From an uncultured Porphyromonadaceae bacterium (lineage in GTDB: Bacteria > Bacteroidota > Bacteroidia > Bacteroidales > Muribaculaceae): a DNA stretch of 5,167 bases. Where the stretch lies: NCBI GenBank assembly GCA_947178685.1, contig CAMWZE010000150.1, forward strand, positions 1 through 5,167, given 5' to 3'. Shown in pieces: positions 1 through 5,167 of this stretch (its first letter is position 1; each line of letters opens with the position of its first letter). Below the pieces are notes generated by a model. The model made no database searches. It worked only from the letters and a program-made list of their open reading frames with translations, and had not been told where the DNA came from. The translations under genes and the position numbers were made by a program.

Positions 1-2
1 AG

Positions 3-551
3 CTCAGTGTATTCTCCGATCTGAACAACATCAATGACATCACATTCGACAATAAATATGCCGACATCTGTGGTATTTCCGAGCAGGAGCTTCTTGATAC
101 TTTCCCCGTCGGGATCAGTCAGCTTGCCCTTGAGTTGGAAATCTCTGTGGAGGAGGCGTTCAGACGGTTGAAGAGAAACTACGACGGCTATCGGTTTACA
201 GCAAAAGGGAGCGATATCTACAACCCTTGGTCGCTACTCAATGCCCTGAAAAACAAATCCATCTCTAATTATTGGAACCAGACCGGACATCCTTCAATCA
301 TTGCGGAGTCTCTGAAACGACTTAATGTGGATCTTAGGAAATTCCTTAACCAATCATGTTCGGAAACAGACCTCCAAGGTCAGGACCTTCTCGATCCTAA
401 ACCATTGGCCTTACTATATCAGACAGGTTATCTCACCATCAAAAATTATGATCCCGACATAGAGATGTATACCTTGGGATTGCCCAACAAGGAGGTAACC
501 GAGGGCTTTTTCAACGCTCTCCTACCCTATTATGCATCATGTAAGGGATGA
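3..551 (+). CDS. AAA-ATPase-like / PD-(D/E)XK family protein, internal fragment (5' end outside window, C-terminus truncated)
   Basis: The frame is open from base 3 to the TGA at 549-551, giving 182 residues. It begins LSVFSDLNNINDITFD and continues with CGISEQEL, RNYDGYRF, DIYNPWSLLNA, YWNQTG, LLDPKPLALLYQTGYLTIK and LGLPNKEVTEGF. From memory these are landmarks of the second half of the AAA-ATPase-like domain (PF09820) of the large Bacteroidetes 'ATP-binding protein' family, whose full-length members run to roughly 500 residues. The Walker A and B part would lie left of the window. Relatives continue after LLPYY into a PDDEXK_9 nuclease-like domain (PF08011); here the protein ends LLPYYASCKG, so that domain is missing. 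A TTG at 135 could be scored as a start, but family residues run continuously through it, so it is internal. The region looks more A/T-rich than the two genes that follow. The cellular role of this family is not firmly known. Most likely this is a decayed copy; a functional short form is less likely. Confidence 0.8.
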   Translation, partial: LSVFSDLNNINDITFDNKYADICGISEQELLDTFPVGISQLALELEISVEEAFRRLKRNYDGYRFTAKGSDIYNPWSLLNALKNKSISNYWNQTGHPSIIAESLKRLNVDLRKFLNQSCSETDLQGQDLLDPKPLALLYQTGYLTIKNYDPDIEMYTLGLPNKEVTEGFFNALLPYYASCKG

Positions 552-588
552 ATCCAAACCAAATCTTTTATCGAAAACTAACTTAACC

Positions 589-3234
589 ATGAAATCAGAT
601 ACCTTCTCTTTTCTCGGACTTATATCGAGACCTTTCCCTCTTTCTGACAGAAAACTCTATCGTCTCAAGAGCTTTTCATTTCTTGGAAAGGCTATGGCCG
701 TAGGGAGCTTGCTGTCTGTAGTCACAGTCGATGGCATGGCTCAGATCGGATTCGGCAATCCGGTGAAATTCAACGATGGATGGCGGTTTGAACTCGCCGA
801 CGTGCGCACTGCCAACACATCGGGTATCTCCTTCCCTCCCGCTGCCAAGACTAATGCTGAAGCCATTGCTGACGAAGCTTTTATCGCAGTGGTTCCCGAG
901 ACCCACGATTCCTTGTGGCGACAGGTGACACTCCCCCACGACTGGAGCATCGAGGGGGTCGCCTCCCCTGATCTCGCGAGCGGCACCGGATATATGCCGG
1001 GGGGTGTCGGGTTCTATCGCAAGCGTTTCAACCATGATGCAAAAGCGGCGGAGGGTCGCAGGATATATATTTATTTCGAAGGGGTCTACAACCGCAGTGA
1101 AGTGCGGCTGAACGGCCAACTGTTGGGAAAGCGTCCCAACGGATATGCCTCGTTCGCATATGAGCTCACACCTTACCTGCGCGACGGGGAGAATCTTATC
1201 GAGGTGACGGCCGACCATAGCCGTTTTGCCGATTCCCGATATTACACGGGGTCGGGAATATACCGCGATGTCTGGCTCGTCGATGCCCCGGAATCGCATC
1301 TGGCGCAATGGGGCATCGGGTTCTCCACGGAATCGGCCAGTCCGAAAAGGGCCTCCGTAAAGACCACTGTAGAGGTGGAGAATCCGAAGAAGGGTATGAA
1401 TGTGAAGGTTTGGCTCCTCGATAACGAGGGGAAAACTGTGGCTTCTGCCTCGGCTCCGGCCAAGGCGCAGACGGAGCTGCGTATGAATGTGGCCAATCCC
1501 CGTCTCTGGGATATCGACAACCCTCAGCTTTACACTCTCAAGACGGAACTGTGGGCCGACGGGAAACGTATCGACGGCAGTGAGAGCAATGTGGGCATAC
1601 GGACCCTGGCGTTCTCTCCTGACAAGGGGTTCTTCCTCAACGGACGCAACAGGAAAGTGAAGGGGGTGTGTATACACCATGATGCCGGAATGTTGGGTAC
1701 GGCTGTGCCGGAGGAGGTGTGGGAGCGACGTCTGCGTAATCTCAAGAATTTGGGCGTCAACGCTCTCCGAATGAGCCATAATCCGCAGGCTCCGGTGGTG
1801 TATGACATTGCCGACAGAATCGGACTGCTCGTGATGGACGAGGCGAGCGATGAGTGGGAGTTCCCGAAGCGTAAGTGGATGAAGGGCTGGAACAAGGGTA
1901 AGCCGAGTTTCGACGGCAGTTATGACTTCTTCGAGGAATGGATTGACCGTGACGTGGCTGACATGGTGCGTCGTGACCGCCGACACCCTTCGGTATTCTT
2001 GTGGAGCATCGGCAATGAGGTGGATTACCCGAACGATCCTTACTCGCATCCGGTGCTCGACGGCAACAATTCGGCTATTACACAGCCGATGTATGGGGGC
2101 TACAATCCGGATGCTCCTGACGCCATGCGCATAGGTGAGATTGCCAAGCGTCTCACCAAGGTGGTGAGGGAACATGACTTGTCGCGGCCGACTACGGGCG
2201 CACTGGCGGGAGTGGTGATGAGCAACCAGACGGCATACCCTGACGCGGTGGATGTGGTGGGCTACAATTATACGGAAAGCCGTTACGATGAAGACCATGC
2301 CGCTTATCCCGAGCGCATAATCTATGGCAGTGAGAACCGCTCTGACTACGACGCTTGGAAGGCGGTGAGGGACAAGGAGTTTATCTTCGGTCAGTTTATA
2401 TGGACGGGTATCGACTATCTCGGTGAATCGGGGGAATGGCCGTCGCGTGGACTGTATACCGGTCTGATCGACTTCACCGGTCGACCGAAGCCGCGTGGCA
2501 TGTTCCGGGCCTCGCTTTGGAGCGACACTCCCATGACCTATATCGGCACTTATCCTGTGTCGCCTAACAGCCGACATGGCAACTGGCTGTCGATCGATGC
2601 GTGGGACAATTGGAATTATCAACCGGGCGATACGGTTCGTGTGGTGTGCTATACCACCTCTCCGGCCGCCCGTCTATTGCTCGACGGCAGGGAGATCGGC
2701 AAGGCTTCTGCCAAACCTGACGATTCGGGTATAATTCACTGGGATATACCGTTCGCGGCCGGTAAGCTTACTGCTCAGGGTCTTAACGCGGCCGGTGAAC
2801 CGGAGTCGGATTATACCATCGAGAGCTCGGGACTTCCTTATGCTCTTGTGGCGAAGGAATTGAATGTCGGCAAAGGGATGGCGGGCGACGTGATACAGGT
2901 GGAGATTGAAGTGACCGATGAGAATGGCGTGCCCGTAAAACTTGCGGATAACAAGATTGATGTGGCGGTGACGGGTGGCGGTGAACTCATGGCTCTTGAG
3001 AGTGCCGACAATTCCGATATGAGCAACACGAATTATGTGCGTTACGGATCTTATGGTATTTCTGACAGCAGGAGCTCGGGGCGTGACCGTAGATTCAGAC
3101 CCGGCAGTATGGGTAGCCGCAGAGCTTTCAGAGGTTATCTGCTTGCTTATGTGAGGGTGACCGATCCAACCCAACCGATAATCGTCAACGCTACCTCTCC
3201 CCTCCTCCGCCCCGTAAAGCTGTCGTTGCAGTAA
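589..3234 (+). CDS. Secreted glycoside hydrolase family 2 protein (beta-galactosidase-like exo-beta-glycosidase)
   Basis: Retaining beta-glycosidase of family GH2, likely removing a terminal beta-linked sugar from a glycan in the periplasm or at the cell surface; the sugar cannot be read from sequence. Numbering from ATG 589 (881 aa): N-terminal jelly-roll domain about 58-231 (LPHDWSIEG 115-123, GGVGFYRKRF 138-147, YTGSGIYR 219-226); immunoglobulin-like domain about 235-340; TIM barrel about 345-635 with NALRMSHNP 391-399, acid/base Glu477 in WSIGNEVD and nucleophile Glu582 in YGSENRS; then a DUF4982-like module about 640-740 and a C-terminal beta-sandwich about 749-881. Length and order fit the DUF4982 type of GH2. 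A hydrophobic stretch (about 33-48) ending VDGMA-Q looks like a signal peptide after an unusually long n-region containing RKLYRLK. An in-frame ATG at 532 overlaps the upstream gene and lengthens the leader further; ATG 694 would remove the basic residues; so 589, preceded by an A-rich leader, is preferred. No TAnnTTTG promoter was seen in the 37-bp gap upstream. Confidence 0.92.
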   Translation: MKSDTFSFLGLISRPFPLSDRKLYRLKSFSFLGKAMAVGSLLSVVTVDGMAQIGFGNPVKFNDGWRFELADVRTANTSGISFPPAAKTNAEAIADEAFIAVVPETHDSLWRQVTLPHDWSIEGVASPDLASGTGYMPGGVGFYRKRFNHDAKAAEGRRIYIYFEGVYNRSEVRLNGQLLGKRPNGYASFAYELTPYLRDGENLIEVTADHSRFADSRYYTGSGIYRDVWLVDAPESHLAQWGIGFSTESASPKRASVKTTVEVENPKKGMNVKVWLLDNEGKTVASASAPAKAQTELRMNVANPRLWDIDNPQLYTLKTELWADGKRIDGSESNVGIRTLAFSPDKGFFLNGRNRKVKGVCIHHDAGMLGTAVPEEVWERRLRNLKNLGVNALRMSHNPQAPVVYDIADRIGLLVMDEASDEWEFPKRKWMKGWNKGKPSFDGSYDFFEEWIDRDVADMVRRDRRHPSVFLWSIGNEVDYPNDPYSHPVLDGNNSAITQPMYGGYNPDAPDAMRIGEIAKRLTKVVREHDLSRPTTGALAGVVMSNQTAYPDAVDVVGYNYTESRYDEDHAAYPERIIYGSENRSDYDAWKAVRDKEFIFGQFIWTGIDYLGESGEWPSRGLYTGLIDFTGRPKPRGMFRASLWSDTPMTYIGTYPVSPNSRHGNWLSIDAWDNWNYQPGDTVRVVCYTTSPAARLLLDGREIGKASAKPDDSGIIHWDIPFAAGKLTAQGLNAAGEPESDYTIESSGLPYALVAKELNVGKGMAGDVIQVEIEVTDENGVPVKLADNKIDVAVTGGGELMALESADNSDMSNTNYVRYGSYGISDSRSSGRDRRFRPGSMGSRRAFRGYLLAYVRVTDPTQPIIVNATSPLLRPVKLSLQ

Positions 3235-3248
3235 GAACGAATGGTAAG

Positions 3249-3360
3249 GCTTCGGTGAGTGCTTCGGTATGCTTCGATGGTGCTTTGGTAAGTGCTTCGG
3301 TAGTACTTCGGTGGTGCTTTGGTGGTGCTTTGGTAGTGCTTCGGAAAGTGCTTCGGTGAG
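3249..3360. repeat. Tandem array of about ten 11-12 bp units (consensus GCTTCGGTRGT)
   Basis: Units begin at 3249, 3261, 3271, 3282, 3294, 3305, 3316, 3327, 3338 and 3350. Most are 11 or 12 bp; the second is 10. The core is GCTTCGGT, with CTTTGG variants in units 4, 7 and 8, ACTTCGG in unit 6 and CTTCGA in unit 3. The array lies wholly between the GH2 stop codon and the promoter of the peptidase gene. Read on the + strand, most units carry the CUUCGG sequence known as a stable RNA tetraloop, but closing stems are only 3-4 bp. A 75-codon open frame on the minus strand across it comes from the repeat and is not a gene. Function unknown; it behaves like a minisatellite. Confidence 0.9.
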
Positions 3361-3376
3361 TAAGAAGTGATATGTT

Positions 3377-3411
3377 TTGAGCGTATGTTTGATAAAATTT
3401 TATTATCTTTG
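3377..3411 (+). promoter_or_regulatory. Probable Bacteroidetes-type promoter of the C1B peptidase gene
   Basis: TATCTTTG at 3404-3411 matches the Bacteroidetes sigma-ABfr -7 consensus TAnnTTTG exactly. It lies 47 bp upstream of the ATG at 3459, which would leave a leader of roughly 40 nt, A/T-rich and without a Shine-Dalgarno site, as is normal in this phylum. The -33 element is less clear: TTG at 3377-3379 is slightly too far (24 bp gap) and TTG at 3389-3391 is too close (12 bp) compared with the usual 19-21 bp. A perfect 12-bp palindrome, ATAAAATTTTAT (3392-3403), abuts the -7 box and could be an operator or simply A/T-rich promoter DNA. Confidence 0.55.
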
Positions 3412-3458
3412 CAGACATATACTTAGAACACCTTAATTAATCTAATCTGACAAGTATT

Positions 3459-4850
3459 ATGAATCGCTTTCTAATAGGGCTGCTTTTATGCGGCGCCACT
3501 TCGGCTTTCGCAGCCGCTCCGCAAGGGGGAATCGATGCTCAGATGCTACAGCGTCTGCGTGCCACCTATCAGAACACTCCTTCTGATAAGGCAATATCCA
3601 ATGCTCTGAAATCCACAGACATTGACATCCTCGCAACCAACGCGGACAATAAAAACAATTTCGACGACAATTTCTCTCACCGTGTGAAGAGCAAGGGTAT
3701 CACCAACCAGAAGTCTTCGGGCCGTTGCTGGCTTTTCACCGGACTCAACACTCTGCGTTCTCAGATGATGGAGGAGCATAACCTACCGAAACTGGAGCTT
3801 TCGCAGAATTATAATTTCTTCTTCGACCAGCTCGAGAAGTCGAATCTCTTCCTGCAGGAGGTGCTCAATACCGCCGATCTCCCGATGGAGGACACCAAGG
3901 TGACATTCCTGTTTAAAAATCCGGTGAGCGACGGCGGTCAGTTTACCGGTATTTCCGACAACCTGCTCAAATATGGCGTGGTGCCCAAGGAGGTGATGGT
4001 GGAGACTTTCTCCAGCTCGGCTACTTCCAAACTGCGTCGCAACCTGCAGCGTAAGCTCCGCGAGCAGGGTCTGCAACTTCGCCGCATGAAGGAATCAGGC
4101 GCTTCTGCCGGCGATATCGCCAAGGCTAAGGAACAGATGCTGTCGGAAGTTTACCGTATGCTCGCTCTCACCCTCGGAGTGCCTCCCACGGAGTTCACAT
4201 GGACCCGCAAGGATAAGGACGGCAAGGTGGTAAGCACCAAGACATACACTCCTCAGAGCTTCTATAAGGAATTTGCAGGCAATGACCTTAAGAGCGACTA
4301 TGTGATGTTTATGAACGACCCCACCCGCGAGTATTACAAGCTCTATGAGATCGACCTCGACCGCCATATGTATGACGGCAAGAACTGGTGCTACATCAAC
4401 GTGCCCATGGAGGATATCAAGGAGATGGCAATCGCGAGCATCAAGGATGGCAAGATGATGTATTTCTCTTGCGACGTGGGCAAGTTCCTCAACCGTGAGA
4501 ACGGCACTCTCGACGTCAACAATTTCGATTACGACTCGCTTTTCGGTGTGAAGTTCGGCATGGACAAGGCGGACCGTATCCGCACGTTCGACAGCGGTTC
4601 CTCTCATGCGATGACTCTCGTGGGCGTTGACCTTGATGAGGCCGGTAAACCGAAGAAATGGCTCATCGAGAACAGCTGGGGCAACGGTGCCAACGACGGT
4701 CACCTCATCATGACCGACAACTGGTTTGACGAGTACATGTTCCGTCTTGTGGTCAACAAGAAGTTTGTTCCGGCGAAGCTCCTCGCCATAGAGAAGCAGA
4801 AGCCTATCCTCCTCCCCCCGACCGATCCGATGTTCCTCGACGAAGAGTAA
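3459..4850 (+). CDS. pepC: Exported C1B-family cysteine aminopeptidase (bleomycin hydrolase / aminopeptidase C)
   Basis: Papain-fold cysteine peptidase of MEROPS family C1B (Peptidase_C1_2), which trims N-terminal residues from peptides and in some members inactivates bleomycin. The protein has 463 residues. Catalytic residues are visible: oxyanion Gln84 and nucleophile Cys90 in NQKSSGRCWLF, His383 in SSHAMTLVGVD, and Asn405 in WLIENSWGNG. LSQNYNFFFDQLEKSN (114-129) and DGGQF (158-162) are further family landmarks. The C-terminus PILLPPTDPMFLDEE resembles the family's C-terminal arm, which lies in the active-site cleft and restricts the enzyme to aminopeptidase action; many members have Trp where this one has Thr455. 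Residues 1-20 (MNRFLIGLLLCGATSAFAAA) form a signal peptide ending in AFAAA. Cys11 follows Leu-Leu-Leu, which does not make a proper lipobox, so a soluble periplasmic protein is more likely than a lipoprotein. Classical family members are cytosolic, so export is notable. The gene appears monocistronic: it has its own promoter box and no gene follows on the same strand. Confidence 0.95.
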   Translation: MNRFLIGLLLCGATSAFAAAPQGGIDAQMLQRLRATYQNTPSDKAISNALKSTDIDILATNADNKNNFDDNFSHRVKSKGITNQKSSGRCWLFTGLNTLRSQMMEEHNLPKLELSQNYNFFFDQLEKSNLFLQEVLNTADLPMEDTKVTFLFKNPVSDGGQFTGISDNLLKYGVVPKEVMVETFSSSATSKLRRNLQRKLREQGLQLRRMKESGASAGDIAKAKEQMLSEVYRMLALTLGVPPTEFTWTRKDKDGKVVSTKTYTPQSFYKEFAGNDLKSDYVMFMNDPTREYYKLYEIDLDRHMYDGKNWCYINVPMEDIKEMAIASIKDGKMMYFSCDVGKFLNRENGTLDVNNFDYDSLFGVKFGMDKADRIRTFDSGSSHAMTLVGVDLDEAGKPKKWLIENSWGNGANDGHLIMTDNWFDEYMFRLVVNKKFVPAKLLAIEKQKPILLPPTDPMFLDEE

Positions 4851-4875
4851 TCCCCCCGGGGTGCCCTCCCGGCTT

Positions 4876-4972
4876 GGAGTAACCACAGGTTCCACGCCCA
4901 GGAGTAACCACGAGTCTCACGCCAAGGAGTAACCGCAGGTCTCACGCCCAGGAGTAACCACTGGTCTCACGA
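4876..4972. repeat. Tandem array of four 25-bp units downstream of the peptidase gene
   Basis: Units begin at 4876, 4901, 4926 and 4951, each starting GGAGTAACC; the fourth matches for about 22 bp and then diverges. They differ at only a few positions, mostly in the middle (ACAGG, ACGAG, GCAGG, ACTGG). There are no spacers, so this is not a CRISPR array. Units 3 and 4 could fold as a small hairpin, GAG-(TA bulge)-ACC-nnn-GGT-CTC, and unit 1 as AACC-ACA-GGTT; unit 2 breaks this pairing. The array starts 25 bp after the peptidase stop codon, so it would fall in the 3' untranslated region unless transcription ends first. It shares no sequence with the array at 3249-3360. Function unknown. Confidence 0.9.
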
Positions 4973-5011
4973 CTTCCATACCAAGACTCGTTGCGGCAAC
5001 ACTCGATGCCC

Positions 5012-5167
5012 CTAATTTCCATCGTAAAGCCAAGGTTCAACTGCACTCAATGCCTCTGGTTTATCACGAAGCATCATATACAGAGAGACCATATTGGTAT
5101 CGAAAGACACTATAATACAAGGCAGTTTACTAAACGGACATGTCCGTTTAGTAAACTGCCTTGTATT
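5012..5167 (-). CDS. Possible C-terminal fragment of an unidentified protein, running off the right edge
   Basis: On the minus strand the frame is open from the right edge (5167) to a TAG at 5012-5014, giving 51 residues. The first 18 codons lie inside the terminal palindrome; the rest read IVSFDTNMVSLYMMLRDKPE and then ALSAVEPWLYDGN. That part looks protein-like (mixed composition, plausible helix), but I do not recognise a family; the DTN triplet alone is too little to claim a PIN domain. The only ATG-initiated version starts within SFDTNM and would be 26 residues long. It would be convergent with the peptidase gene. It may be a real gene end, a remnant, or chance. The 141 bases 4973-5113 hold nothing else that I can recognise. 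Confidence 0.25.
   Translation of the reverse strand, partial: NTRQFTKRTCPFSKLPCIIVSFDTNMVSLYMMLRDKPEALSAVEPWLYDGN
5114..5167. repeat. Perfect 54-bp palindrome at the right edge, with two nested operator-like sites
   Basis: Bases 5114-5140 are the exact reverse complement of 5141-5167, with no spacer; the centre is CGGACA|TGTCCG. The palindrome may extend past the window. Each arm contains a smaller inverted repeat around one base: GTTTA-C-TAAAC at 5125-5135 and GTTTA-G-TAAAC at 5146-5156. Their centres (5130 and 5151) are 21 bp apart, about two helical turns, separated by GGACATGTCC. That geometry fits a site bound by two protein dimers on one face of DNA, or a recombinase or transposon end. 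There is no T-run inside the window to support an intrinsic terminator. An assembly fold-back at a contig end is an alternative. Confidence 0.85.

Noticed and set aside
135..551. A 138-residue gene starting at TTG 135.
   Set aside because: Family-specific residues continue upstream in the same frame to the window edge, so the TTG is an internal leucine codon.
532..588. GH2 start at ATG 532, giving 900 residues.
   Set aside because: It overlaps the upstream gene by 20 bp and adds 19 charged or polar residues in front of an already long leader; 589 fits better, though 532 cannot be excluded.
676..2622. A 648-codon open frame on the minus strand opposite the GH2 gene.
   Set aside because: It is in codon register with the GH2 frame, so it stays open whenever the sense gene avoids TTA, CTA and TCA codons. 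The translation is rich in His, Arg and Val with no recognisable domain, while the sense strand has full GH2 motifs.
3191..3418. A 75-codon minus-strand frame with Thr/Glu/Ala/Lys-rich residues.
   Set aside because: It is a translation of the 11-12 bp tandem array and the end of the GH2 gene, with no independent support.
4856..4872. An intrinsic terminator for the peptidase gene: CCGGG, a 7-base loop, then CCCGG.
   Set aside because: The stem is only 5 bp and no T-run follows; the region is simply C/G-rich.
4095..4895. A 266-codon minus-strand frame opposite the peptidase gene.
   Set aside because: Same in-register antisense effect; no family motifs, and the sense strand encodes a complete C1B peptidase.
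4876..4972. A CRISPR array.
   Set aside because: The 25-bp units abut directly without spacers, and there are no cas genes in the window.
4986..5005. ACTCG direct repeats flanking TTGCGGCAAC (with GTTGC-G-GCAAC inverted repeat at 4990-5000), considered as a mobile element footprint.
   Set aside because: Too short and not linked to any transposase or other remnant; likely chance.

Overview
The window looks like a piece of a gut-type Bacteroidales genome (Bacteroidaceae/Muribaculaceae style). The reasons are: a truncated member of the AAA-ATPase-like family that is highly duplicated in Bacteroidetes; an exported multi-domain GH2 glycosidase; an exported C1B cysteine peptidase; A/T-rich leaders without Shine-Dalgarno sites ahead of both start codons; and a Bacteroidetes-type -7 box (TATCTTTG, matching TAnnTTTG) upstream of the peptidase. 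The genus cannot be fixed from this.

Layout, left to right. (1) 3-551 (+): the middle of an AAA-ATPase-like protein. The reading frame is open from the window's left edge and stops where relatives go on into a PD-(D/E)XK nuclease domain, so it is probably a decayed gene. (2) 589-3234 (+): a complete secreted GH2 beta-glycosidase with both catalytic glutamates. (3) 3249-3360: about ten tandem copies of an 11-12 bp GCTTCGGT-type unit. (4) 3377-3458: promoter region and 5' leader of the next gene. (5) 3459-4850 (+): a complete exported bleomycin hydrolase/aminopeptidase C with its Q-C-H-N catalytic residues. (6) 4876-4972: four tandem copies of an unrelated 25-bp unit. (7) 5012-5167 (-): a short open frame of doubtful status running off the right edge. 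(8) 5114-5167: a perfect 54-bp palindrome that ends exactly at the last base.

The two intact genes would act outside the cytoplasm, on glycans and peptides respectively. They appear to be separate transcription units, since 224 bp, a repeat array and a promoter lie between them. There is no SusC/SusD pair, regulator or sulfatase here, so this is not a recognisable polysaccharide utilisation locus. I found no convincing new multi-gene system. The parts not explained by ordinary genes are the terminal palindrome with its nested operator-like sites and the two different tandem arrays flanking the peptidase. The palindrome's position also suggests a contig end produced by the assembler.
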